From the NCBI GenBank assembly GCA_020650975.1, contig JAIPMN010000532.1:1-64000 (forward strand): 64,000 bases of DNA, read 5' to 3'. Below are positions 37,801-48,700 of the stretch, piece after piece; position 1 is the first letter of the stretch; each line of letters starts with the position of its first letter. The translations under genes were made by a program, and so were the position numbers. The stretch comes from Apostichopus californicus. Taxonomy: Eukaryota; Echinodermata; Holothuroidea; Aspidochirotida; Stichopodidae. Below the pieces are notes generated by a model. The model had not been told where the DNA came from. It saw only the letters and a list, made by a program, of their open reading frames with translations, and made no database searches.

Positions 37801-38905
37801 GTGTGTAACACTGATTCTGTCATGGTTGGCATCTTTTCATCATTTCTTTCACAGATGTGCTGTGATAACCGTAACCTAGTCTGTATGTAGCTTAGCCTAG
37901 CCTACTTTTTACGTTTGTATCAGGCAAACATACATGATACATGACCAAGACCTACCACACTTTGATGTATCCTAGCCTAGTTTATATGATTGTATCAGGC
38001 CGACGACATTATATTACATTATTCTATTATAGACCGGTGGCCTCATGAAGGAGACCATCTCTCACAAACTGGTCAAGAGGGGAATGGACCTCTGGAACTT
38101 CCGCATGCTGAGAGCCGACAACATCACCGTCATCACCTGCTTCTTTGAGATCCCGGAGACGCTCGACGACGAGGACGACCGGCTGGAACTCGACTCGGTC
38201 AGAGATTGGGCAAAGGCCGGTCTCAGGATGAAAGGCCCTCACCCAGAAGAGGTCAGTCTGGTCAAGCCGCCTCTCAGGCGGCGACAGGCCTGTCCCAAGC
38301 TCTCGTCCCTGGAGAACTACAACATGGACTACTGCAAGGGCAAAGAGAAGAGAAGGGGGACGGATTATCGCTTCCCGTACTGGATCGACAGCGACCTCCA
38401 GTGGCACACGAACTCCCTGCATCAGGTACCCAGGGTGAAGACGTGTAGCTGCAGCAAGGTGAAGAACGGAGTGCGGGAGGTGCAAGCCAGGGCGAGACAC
38501 TCCAGTTCAAAGGTGACCATGAACAAGATCATGTACCCACGGCCAAGAGTGGGCGAGAAGAGAGCCCTGGACGGCGGCCGCGAGGACGAAACGCCGAAGA
38601 AGTTGAAATTGGACGATGGCGATAGAAGACGCGACAGCATCCAAGCGGGCGGTTCCCCGGACAGCAGCAGCTCTGACATCGATGTGTCTCCTTGTTCTGC
38701 GGGCGCAGATTGTATTAACCATTCTCAGAAGAGGCAAGAACCCGTCCTCTCATCTCCTCTGCCGTCCGAAAACAGTCCAAACTCGGAAAACGTGGAATTG
38801 ATGACTCCGTCTCCGAGTAGAAGAAAGTCCGTTCGCCGATCACCCAGAATCCAGGCAGCAGCTCTGACAATCCCAAAGAGCAGACGGTCGTGTAGAATAC
38901 GATGA
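34509..38905 (+). CDS. PPM1D: PPM1D/Wip1-type PP2C Ser/Thr phosphatase
   Basis: Four coding exons, 34509-34887, 35723-36067, 37043-37233 and 38033-38905, join in one frame to about 595 aa (human PPM1D has 605). From the first in-frame ATG the PP2C motifs are GGRKYQED near 46-53, DGHGG at 74-78, STAGTTVSM near 138-146, HVGDS at 158-162, GDLW at 242-245, ASDGLWN at 278-284 and RADN at 332-335, so the metal-binding aspartates are present. The basic B-loop (KSGVDRVVWTR, GPLRRSTT), which sets Wip1 apart from other PP2Cs, is conserved. The human proline-rich loop near the N-terminus is missing. The tail is basic and Ser/Pro-rich (TPKKLKLDDGDRRR, MTPSPSRRKSVRRSPRIQ), suggesting nuclear localisation. 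Known role of the family: dephosphorylates p53/ATM-pathway targets after DNA damage. The start could also be 34545 (better context, ACCATGG) or 34611 (aligns with the human start). Intron 2 is GC-AG. Confidence 0.93.
34888..35722. other. PPM1D intron 1
   Basis: 835 bp, GT-AG, with several CTAGCCTAGGC-like short motifs. No repeat element or exon was recognised. Confidence 0.85.
35723..36067 (+). CDS. PPM1D: PPM1D coding exon 2
   Basis: Acceptor ctgcacag. The exon starts in phase 1 with the residues PFWPRTASGYASTAGTT, matching human WPKTMTGLPSTSGTT. It includes HVGDS and the B-loop and ends IPFLAVSRSL plus one base of the Gly codon. It is followed by the non-canonical donor gcaagt. Confidence 0.92.
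36068..37042. other. PPM1D intron 2 (GC-AG)
   Basis: Starts GCAAGT and ends TTTACAG. It contains the family D-like repeat and the 66-bp tandem pair at 36289-36415. Confidence 0.85.
36170..36415. repeat. Family D-like repeat with internal 66-bp tandem duplication
   Basis: The left part resembles family D (AAATTTTGTGT, AGTTTGAAG, TCTGAATTTGG, CCATTTTGCA). The right part is two 66-bp units beginning GCGATGCGATACTGGAT at 36289 and 36355. It lies in PPM1D intron 2. Confidence 0.6.
37043..37233 (+). CDS. PPM1D: PPM1D coding exon 3
   Basis: Acceptor tttacag. It completes the split Gly to give GDLWSYNF, then IVSPDPEIWHHTIDP and FLILASDGLWN. It ends at VSK in phase 0 with donor gtattg. Confidence 0.93.
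37234..38032. other. PPM1D intron 3
   Basis: 799 bp, GT-AG. Nothing is recognisable beyond AT-rich unique sequence. Confidence 0.85.
38033..38905 (+). CDS. PPM1D: PPM1D coding exon 4 (terminal)
   Basis: Acceptor attatag. It encodes the end of the phosphatase fold (NFRMLRADNITVITCFF) and the entire C-terminal tail of about 250 residues to TGA at 38903. The tail is strongly basic, with a KKLKLDDGDRRR nuclear-localisation-like stretch. It is markedly GC-richer than the surrounding DNA. Confidence 0.93.
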   Translation, partial: TGGLMKETISHKLVKRGMDLWNFRMLRADNITVITCFFEIPETLDDEDDRLELDSVRDWAKAGLRMKGPHPEEVSLVKPPLRRRQACPKLSSLENYNMDYCKGKEKRRGTDYRFPYWIDSDLQWHTNSLHQVPRVKTCSCSKVKNGVREVQARARHSSSKVTMNKIMYPRPRVGEKRALDGGREDETPKKLKLDDGDRRRDSIQAGGSPDSSSSDIDVSPCSAGADCINHSQKRQEPVLSSPLPSENSPNSENVELMTPSPSRRKSVRRSPRIQAAALTIPKSRRSCRIR

Positions 38906-41900
38906 GCGGGATTCAGCCCGCCGCATCTTTCAGATATACCTCTCTCCATTTGCAAGGTATTTTTTTAATTTTTAATTTTTTTTTTATAATCATTTTGGGC
39001 ATTTTTTTTGAGCATCGTCTCACCCGAGTTTGCACTTCCCCGAATCGGTGCTCGTTTTTTATCCGCAGTGATCGAGATGGGTATCACCCTCGATTTCATT
39101 TTGAAATTTCAAACTTTTTTATCAACGTCACAGATGTCTTCACGCACCAACGTCGAAAGAGAAAACTAGAATTGATTTGTGCATCGATAAAGTGATTAGA
39201 CGTGGTGGTGTAGAAAATGAATTAACGTTATGGATCTTTGCACCAGGTTGTAATTGTCTTTTCGCTCGACCAATTTTAAGTCCGGCGTTGGGAAATTGTG
39301 TGAAAAGATATGGGTCACGCGAATCGATCGACTCAAAATGAATTCTGACGTTGGCATCGATTCCACAAAACTTTCAAGTACTGTGTTTAGAATTTCTTTT
39401 TATAGGCAGACTACTTGTGGCATTATGAAACTGCAGGTTTGACCCAAAATGATAAAACCAACCATTGACTGCTAGGGCGTTACGGCTTGGGTTTGAGTGC
39501 TACGTACCTGCCGTGGTGACTCAAGTTTTTTGTCAAAGAATAGTTTGCAGAGCTGGGTCATAACTTCGGTGTTAATGAAGTGGGTAATCAGTTTGTAAAA
39601 TATTAATTATATTAATTATAAACAACAGGACAGTCAATGGTTTGTGTGTTGTTTATGATAGGACCACGTAACTAGACTCAATGGCTTTTCATTATGGAAA
39701 AAAAGAAAAAGGGCCCACCTTTTCATCTGGAAAGGCTAAGGACAATTTTGATGTATAAATTAAGATGGATTTGAGATAAAATGGGGAGAAGCCTGATAAT
39801 TCAGAAGTGTTATCAACTTAGGGCCATGTTCAGTTGAAAAGTTTCACGGTGGAAAGTTTATGTTCAGTCGAGAAGCTTGTCGTACAGCGTAGAAGCGAAC
39901 ATAACCTGTTGTATAATTTATCTTAAAATAATAGAGATGCTTTTCATAAAAAATCCCATAAAGATAAGGAAGTAATGTTCTGTTAGTGAAAATATGTATA
40001 GTTTTAAAAAGTGACTGATATTTGTCATTGTGATGTCATAGTGTACCACTAAGAGGTGACATATTTTGCCTTTGTTTTCATTTAATGTTTTTTTTTTTAT
40101 GCGTATTTTCAAGGGTTAACTTAAAAAAAATGTTGGTAGTGAAAATAATGCTTAAGAAGATGGTAGAAAATGAAAAAAGGAAGGAAATTTTGAGTTGTTC
40201 ATCACAAGCATTGTAAGGTAGGGTAGTCGTGAGTGCCTGGTTTGCTTTCTATTGGCAAAGGAGAAGAAACAAAATGGCCGATAATAAATGCGAGTTTTCA
40301 CGGATTACAGTTTGCAAATTTTGGGATGTTTGTCCAGGTATAAAACTGTAGAAGAGTTGTTGGTTCCTCCACCCTAGTGTTTTTAGAAGCTCAGGGATAT
40401 TAAAGCAAAATGACTCTCGTACGATTACCATTCATTCATTTGAAATGTTTTATTTCTAGCGCATTTGTGCCTTTGCAATTGGTTTCACGGCATTGGAGTG
40501 CTTTCATTGACGAAAAAGTACATTAGCGTTGAATTTCTTCCAATTATCAAATCTTGTATAATACAGATATCTAACCAAAGGAATATTTTTGAACAATTTT
40601 ATCAATATTTTGAAGCATTTCACCATATTGTGTGTTAATGGACTTCATCATTTTAACAGTGAACATTTTAGCATACTTTTTACACATTGTGCGTCTTCTT
40701 GGTATATCCAAAGGACATATTTTTAAACTTTTTTAAGCCACAAATTTTTAAAGTAATTTTGAATTGTTTCTTGATGTGAATTATTTAGACATCAGAAAAA
40801 TGAAGTGTTTGTCCAAAATTTTGCAAACAATATTTTTCACCGAGCCTGCTGGAGTACAAGTTATGACTCAAAATAAAATTGAAATTGGGCAAATTGAAAC
40901 AATTGATAGTTACATGAACAATTCATGAAAATACTGTCAGTCACACACTTTTTCATATCAATATAATAATCATAAATTGAGAAGCAATTAGAAAATTTTG
41001 AATTTTAACTTTATTATTATTAGCTAGAGCATTGAAAATGTTTTTATCCAGATCGAATGAAAATGCTTCTTTAATTCTCACCTCAGAGGTCACTGGAGTT
41101 GACCTTACTGTATGTACAAATGGTTATACATGTAAGAGTTTAAACAGATATGACTCTAAATGGAATATCTAATTATGAGATGCAGAAAGAAAGAACAACG
41201 ACACATATTGAGACCAAAAATGTTAACAATTTTTTTTTTATATTGTAAAGTATTCTTTGAAAAGTACAAAAATATGAAATGTTCTGTGATGTCACTTCCA
41301 CAGATTACATAGATTCTGTCGGTTGTGATGTTTGCATCGTTTGAATAACTTGAAATGTGGTTCAAATGCAGTCCTTACTATTATTTAATTAAATTTAATC
41401 AAATATAAAATTATTTAGAAGTAAACGGATTTCTCTCCAAAATAATTACCAGTTGTGTCTACTTTGGCATTCTTCCAAAATGTTCCTTTTATGCATTAAA
41501 CAGACACTACATTTATTATTTTCACATTTTGAATTTTGATAATCAGCTTTTTAGAGAAGTATAGTCATGATTAAGTCAGTGGAGTTTCATTTCAGAAGCA
41601 ACGTCCTTACGGTCCACTGCTATGAAGTTAACCTGATTGACATTGTATCACACAATACTGTTGTACTACCATACTTAAGGACATTGACTTTAAGATAATC
41701 ATTATAACATATATCTTTACTATATGTAGTAAATGTGAGTAACAATGCAACTATTGATGACTATCTAACATCGTCGGTAAGATACGTAATTTATGATTAT
41801 GCTGTTTTATGTTTATTACATATTTGTATGGATATATATTTTCTCATGTAATCGTTGATTCACATAATATGACACAATAGGTAATGTATTAATTAGCATG

Positions 41901-42100
41901 TCAGTGCGGGAGTTGAGTTGTTCATGTTGCCCCAGAATAAAGGTGCAGTTTGTCCAAAGTTTTTAATGTATATACAGTAGGCTAGGCACTTCTATTAAGT
42001 ATTGTAGCCCTAGGCTTAAAGTGTTGATGCTTTATTTGGAAAAGTAACAATGTCATTTTTTGACACTATTGACAATAATAGAAAAAAATAAAGCTAGAGA
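38906..42100 (+). other. PPM1D: Probable PPM1D 3' UTR and downstream DNA
   Basis: AT-rich, free of recognised transposons over more than 3 kb, and in line with exon 4. Candidate poly(A) signals AATAAA are at 40872, 41936 and 42087. Which one is used cannot be told from sequence. Confidence 0.45.
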
Positions 42101-45100
42101 AACAGTTTGAACGAAATCTATTTTAATGCGGAGATATGCCATTCTTAGAAATGCGAGAAGCAGCTACAAAAAAAAAAAAAGTGCTAAAGGTATCAAAGAG
42201 TACTTGAAGAATTATATTTGTAATGATGTACATAGACCGGTGTATTTAGAAGTGTGAAGTTCTGTGAACTGGCGGTTTAAAAAACAATTATTATTTAATT
42301 TTGAGGGATTGGTAAAGGTACAAGATAACTTGAAGCTACTGTATACGTCTTCTGTTTGTGGCATGAATAAGTAAAATGCAACCACTTTCATTTTCTTTAA
42401 ATTTTTTATGATCTTGACTTTTTGATACGGGTATGGTTGCATTTCTTGCTTCTGTCGTTCTGTTAAAATTGTCGAAGTATAGGGATTCGATTTTTTCCAA
42501 GTCATTTCAGTTTTGTAATTTTATTTGTAGGTTCAGGATGTCTCTCTATTTGTTTTTTTTTTTTGGGCGCGAAGATTTTGTTACTATGGGTACGCAAGGT
42601 GGGGGTATGACCAATCTGTTAGAACATTTCAATGAATTACGTTGGACAATATGTCATTGTAATGGAATTCGAGAGTATTTTTTTCCTACTCGGTCTTTTT
42701 CCAATACACCACCAAATTTATTTTGTAACATGTTCTGTTTCTTCTTCTTCTCCTTCACATTTATAGAAGCACATAGACACTTTCAATGTTTTCTAATGTA
42801 TGTATAAACAACTTTCGGATATACTTGAGACAAATAGAATCTCTCTCACAATGACAAATAATCCCTTTTTCATGAAATTTGTATTGTCTTGTGTTTTCCT
42901 AACCAACATTCGATTTTTTTTTTCAATTCCACCGAGTACATAGAAACCTGGATGATAAATCGCTAAACTTATATAATTCATTGTCTCACAACATTCTCTT
43001 GATACTGAGTATGATAACCTTACTAAGGGATTCTGAAGTTTCAGTCCGTCTTGACATCTCTTGGACAAGAAGGTATGATGTTAGTTACGTGACTTCAAAG
43101 GGTTAGGGACCGAACCAAACTACATTTTAAACCCCTATCCATTGAAAAATTGTGGATGAACACTGTCCTTACATCAGGCAGTCTCTTTCCTTTAAAGGCA
43201 TTGAAGACTTGCCCCAAACAGCGTGCCGTCATCTTTTAAAAGTTAACTTTCCGTCGCTTGCAAGTGAAGTTTTTCTCTTGTCGCTACAAAATGCAGACAG
43301 TAATGAAACGTGACACCTTGTTATCTTTAGCTGGACCTGAGATGTCCATCGCTGTATCGTTTGTATACTGTGCTGTGGGTATTGACCACAGCTGTATGTA
43401 CTGACTGTACACTAGTGTCTAATTACCGACCGTAGCAAGCTGTGTGTGTATTTTCTGGGATCGATGGTGGTCTCTAACACTTCTGTTACACCTCATTCGA
43501 AACTAGGTCAGAATACCGGCATTAGACATTTCTTTTTGCGAGTCTTCACACCCTTTAAGTTTACGTGTAATTGTCGCACACATTCCTGCTCTCAAGAATG
43601 CATATTTAACTTCCTCATCTGATGGGTGTTTAGCTCTCAGCATCTGACCACTGTCTCCAACACTGAGGGAGGTGAAGGCACACCGTTCATCGCTGCAGTG
43701 GTTGTGTTGATCAACAGTTGTTCTGAGTCCCCACTTCACAAACCACATATATGTGATCCGTGAGAGAATCCGTCTAACAACACTGCACAGCAACAATTTG
43801 GAATAGGTCAGGCGAATCTGATTACTGCTAAGAGTTTGAACCTGGAATCTTGGGGCAGACAATCGGAACAGCTACACCAAATTACCCAAACTTATGCCAC
43901 CTATAGCAAGCGAAATCGGTTTGGCTAAACTGCCTACCAAATGCTTCTTTAAACAAGAATGAAAACCCATATTACAAGGATTCATGTCCAACATCACCGG
44001 TTTCAAGTTCCGCTATAATGTTGTTAAGGCAACCAGAAATGCCTCCTGCCTTAAACCACCAACTTTAATACAGCACTCGAGAATGCATAACTAACTTAAA
44101 GGAGGTGTTTGCATTTCATGATGAACAATGATACCAAATATCAGCATCTCTTACTAATCCAGTCTCTTTTTCTTTCTTATTGTTGAAAAAGATGCAAGTA
44201 CCTATCCCTATCAGTTGATATGACACCTTGTAGTTCGATTAGAATATGCAAGGTAGGCTAGGCGTATATGCTATGGAAGTGCAGTATGTTAGGCTAAGTA
44301 CTGATGTCTGTTTTGAAAGGAGCCATTGCACCAGACAATGCAATGATACATTTTGTTCCTGAATAATGGGAAACCAAATGACAAATCACCTGCATTTAAC
44401 GTTGATTGTTCAGTTTGTGGGTTTATGAGAAATTAATTCAAAGAGCAAGAAAAATGACAAAATAAGAAAGAGATATACATTCACAAGTTTTTCTTTTCCT
44501 TTCAAGAAGAGATTGTTAACAAAAAGACTATCATGTAAAATATATTGCTTTGCAAGTCCTAGACAACGTTAATGGAAGACATTTTGTGATCCATGGATAA
44601 TCTAGAAGTATGAATAGCTTAGATCAGTAATAGAATATGCTCTGAAGCACACTGGAAGTAGGTATCAAATATATCTGACTAATGTAAACATGCAGCAAAG
44701 TGACATATAAAAGTTTGCATCACAAGAGCAGTTTGACCTGTACATTGATATATATCTGTTTGAGGTGTGAATCACACTTCTGAGCAGTAATAGCCAATAC
44801 ATGTATTGGCAACCTGAAATTGTGCTGTTCCATTAAAACTTACTTCTACATTAGAACATGAAATTAACATCTCAGTTATCAAGTAAAGCCACATTTGAGT
44901 TCATGCACTATTGACAATGTCAAGGATGTTCTTCACATTGAAAGAGCTAAGTTTTTTACTGGCTGATATTACATTATGACATGATAGATAGGATGGGTTG
45001 TCAGGACAACTGTCACTGGTGAAAACCTACTGCTAAGGGGCTCCTTTAACTGAAGATGCTAAATCCATTTAATTAACAGTACCCCAGATATTCCTTCCCC

Positions 45101-45104
45101 AAAA
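42101..45104. other. Intergenic between convergent PPM1D and RFC5
   Basis: Holds the TTAA-flanked element (43192-43558) and unique DNA. A 119-codon minus-strand frame at 43862-43503 partly overlaps the element and resembles no family I know. Confidence 0.55.
43192..43558. mobile_element. TTAA-flanked non-autonomous DNA element, copy 2
   Basis: Same orientation and near-identical through most of its length to 21578-21954, including GCTGGACCTGAGATGTCC and CTGTACACTnGTGTCTAATT. It is slightly shortened near the left and right ends. It sits between the convergent PPM1D and RFC5 genes. Confidence 0.75.
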
Positions 45105-45107
45105 ATA

Positions 45108-45437
45108 ATCCTTTGACTGTATCTGAAGGATCCATTCGCTACAGCAGTGACCAGCTGATGTGATCCTGTACATAGAATCTTTGGACTGTACATGAAGGTT
45201 CCATTTGCTACAACAGTGACCAGATGATGTGATCCTTCTGTACATAGGATCCTTTGACTGTACATGAAGGATCCATTTGCTACAACAGTTACCAGATGAT
45301 GTGATCCTTCTGTACATAGGATCCTTTGACTGTCCATGAAGGATCCATTTGCCACAACAGTGACCAGATGATGTGATCCTTCTGTACATAGGATCCTTTG
45401 ACTGCATATCAAGGATCCATTTGATATAACAGTAATC
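45108..45437. repeat. 72-bp minisatellite, about 4.6 units
   Basis: Units carry CCTTTGACTGTACATGAAGG, ATCCATTTGCTACAACAGT and GATGATGTGATCCTTCTGTA. Four full units and one partial; the leftmost unit is 70 bp and the most diverged. Because 72 is divisible by 3, two minus-strand frames stay open across the whole array (126 and 112 codons). It lies just beyond the RFC5 poly(A) signal. Confidence 0.9.
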
Positions 45438-45466
45438 AACTGGTAAGTAATTTAACTGGAAAATCT

Positions 45467-45472
45467 TTTATT
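45467..45472 (-). terminator. RFC5: RFC5 poly(A) signal AATAAA
   Basis: AATAAA on the minus strand, about 210 bp past the RFC5 stop codon and the first such hexamer downstream. It gives a short 3' UTR ending before the minisatellite. Confidence 0.6.
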
Positions 45473-45680
45473 ATTGTGCAAGATTGAAGTGTAAGTCATA
45501 ATATTGGTTTACAATTTCCTTTGTTCTTAGACATCTCTTAACACACATAAGAAAGTTGGAAACCTCTGCACAGTTAGGCTTCTGAAGGGAAGATTTCTCT
45601 GATAAAGTCACACAATGCCCGAACAGGTGTATCAGTGTACGAAAGCAACCAATTTAGCGTTTCTCTCATGAATTGTCCAA

Positions 45681-45777
45681 TCAGGATTCATCCATCACCA
45701 TGTCTCTCGCTACCTGGAAGGCTGCCACCAATGACCCGAGCTGGATCTTTTCGCTGGTTCCAGCGGCGATCCTGTGT
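45681..45777 (-). CDS. RFC5: RFC5 coding exon 10 (terminal)
   Basis: 97 bp, acceptor cctcag. Encodes [20 protein letters not shown] and [11 protein letters not shown], then TGA at 45683-45681. Confidence 0.96.
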
Positions 45778-48700
45778 CTGAGGATCAATGATAAGAGGTT
45801 TCGGATAATTTTTTAATTTTTTCGATCAAAGCTTGATGAATTTGAAAGTGAGCTTAGAATCTAGCAAAATTTAATTCAACTAGCAATGTGATTCAATGGA
45901 ATTCTAGCGATGTGATACTCACTCGATGTCGGCCATCTTTTCCAGGAGGTGTATTCTGACATTCTTGGGAAACTCAACTGAAGAATACAACAAAAAACTT
46001 GAGATTCAACGTGAAGTGAAAAAGAATGAAGGTTAATCAAATATGTAAAAACTATGAGTAGTTTGAAAAAGATAACAAAGCTTGGGTACAAAAGATCTTA
46101 CCATTCACAATGAAGCCTACACACACTAATGATGTCCTAATGTTAGGCTACCCATAGTAAGCCTAACAATTATAACTCATGCAAAATGTTTGATAGCTCC
46201 TCTCATTAATTTCTTGGTGATGTGATACATGCAAAGAGTCAGGAAGCCCAAATAAGACATGATGTAGCGATAACATTTTGTCACAATAGTCTGATTCATG
46301 TTGCTAAGTTAATCTTGCATTTTTTAAGACCTTGCTCCGGTCAGCCCTATCACATAAGAAGTGTTCAAATGAGGATTTTGCGATACTTTTCCAGACTAGA
46401 CTTCAAAATTCAGACTTTCAAGACCTAGAAAAGAGAGGTATTTCCTTTTCCTTACTTTCTCCCAAAAAACAAAATCTCCTGTTTTCCACACCACATGTTT
46501 GAACCATGTTTTATAGACACACAAAAAAAAGGGGGGACTCACTTCTGTGTACATAGGTATGCACTTCCGTCACGACATCTTGTAACGCTAGGCCTTTCAC
46601 TGTTTTAAGTTTGTGTGTATCTAACAGAAAACTTAAGGAACAATACGGAAGAAAGACATTATACAAATTAAAAAAGAATTTCCCAAATGTTTCCAAAAAT
46701 CTGAATACCCATTAATTATAATTGATTTTGCAAAAAGTATTTACGATTGATCAGAAAAACCTTCCCCTTGATCTTATGGATTGTGTACTATTACTCCTGG
46801 CTTTTAAGAATCTAGAGTAGATGTAAGTACACTCGTGTTTGGAGCCTTGTACTCATCTTCATACCGAGTGAAATTTCACTTTTATTGGTACTCATGCTGT
46901 GGTACTCATGCTGTGGTACTCATGTGGTACTCATAATGAAACTCTGCACCCGAAAAACAATGCTTCTCAATGCAAACATTTTCCTCCAATCACATCTATA
47001 CGATTACTTCAAATTTCTGCCCCCCCCCAATACTTCCCAACCCCTAGCCTCCCTTCCCCCGTTTGGTTTGGCTTTTTATTAAGGATACTATTGTAAGCTG
47101 TCGTAAAGTTCTCATTCAGCATCCAGTTGACGATGTTTTCGATGTCCTTTCTCAGAGGGTGACCGACGCATTGATAAACATTCTCCTCGTTGACCAATTC
47201 GAACCCCATGTACGTACTCTACAGGTGGGGGGGCCGGGAAGAAAAAAAGGTGAGAAAACTGGTTCAATTTCACAAGGCTATATTTCTGTGAATAGATTCA
47301 GTGTAAAACTCTTGCCATGTCAAAGAGCTTGCAGGACTGTCATTGATGAGGATAAGATGGTACGATTATACCCAAAATATAGGAAATATTTTCCCAAATT
47401 GGTTATCAATTACTAGATTAAAAGCCACTGTTTCGATGCCATTGATTGTGCAAGTTTATTAACCAGATATTCCTAACAGCGTAAGACATCGCCAAATGTG
47501 ACCCTAAAGGCCCGGTCACACTACAGCGATATTTTATCGGAATACGGTCCGATTTTTCCGATTTTAGGCCGAAGAGTGAGGTTTGTGGTAGTGAATGAAA
47601 TGAATGCAGTGGAATATTCGATACCTACTCCAAATCTGAGGGGTTCTGGAACGGACTACTATCTGAAGTGACGTCACATCGAAAAACGATAAAAATCGGA
47701 AGAGAAATCGGATAGCTATCCGATAAAAGGAAACGGAGTCAATATCAAAAGTTAGGAGAGGGCTATTCCACATCGGAATGGCTCAACATATAACAAATCA
47801 GGTCCTTTATCACTGTGGCTAGAAGACCCGAACGAAAAACTGGCTGTTTCGATTCCTCCGGGAAAATCGGATAGTATTCCGATAAAAAATCGGTATAGTG
47901 TGACCGGGCCTTTACACGGTACTGACAAACTCAGGTCATACATTTTGAACTGCAAAACAGTCGCGTATGGGTTGCCATTTCAATGTTTGCCTGGTTTACT
48001 GATAAAACCAAGTTGGTTATGAGAGAAAATGAGATCTGAAAGTTACTCTTAAATTGGTAAAACTGATGTCGTAACAGAGTAACTGTTATTGTGTAGTGCA
48101 GTATGCGATACTTGAACATAACTTCGTACATACGAACGTCAGAATGATTTGATGGAAATTAGAATAAATGCATGTGATGTTTTATTGCTTTTTTCCTTTA
48201 AAGCAATTACATCCTAAGACTGACAATTGCTATTTTTTATCAAGTGTCAAGCTTTAAAAAGTGCCATTAGGTTTTCATTCAAAGAATATGAACTTAGATC
48301 CCATCCAATTTTTATTTTAAAAATAAAATGTTTGGTTACTTTACTGGAAGCAAGAAAGCAAGCAAATTCTTTCCAAAACATAAGCTTAAAACACACAAAG
48401 ATTGCTGTTAAATTGAAATGAAAATAATGCCTGTAAATTTACTAGCAGCTTGCCAAGAATACCTTCACCATAGCAGTTGTTAGGGTACTGCAATTGGCAA
48501 CCCGAAAATCTGCTTTGGAATCGACAAGGATATGTATACATGGTCGGAGGGAGGGTTTGCAGCCATTTTGTGAATCCAAAGGTTTTCATTTTACCTGCAG
48601 AATGTTCAAAGCCTTCCTCATATCACCCTTGGCCAGTGTAACCAGAGCTTGCATGCCATCTTCTGTGACTTCCACTCTGCGAAGTATAAACGGAGAGGAG

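Noticed and set aside
43503-43862. 119-codon minus-strand frame
   Set aside because: Its end overlaps a transposable element, it resembles no known protein and has no splice context.
45059-45439. 126-codon minus-strand frame with 24-residue repeats (VTVVANGSFMYSQRILCTEG type)
   Set aside because: It is the direct product of a 72-bp minisatellite; a second frame is open as well, and there is no start, splice or family support.
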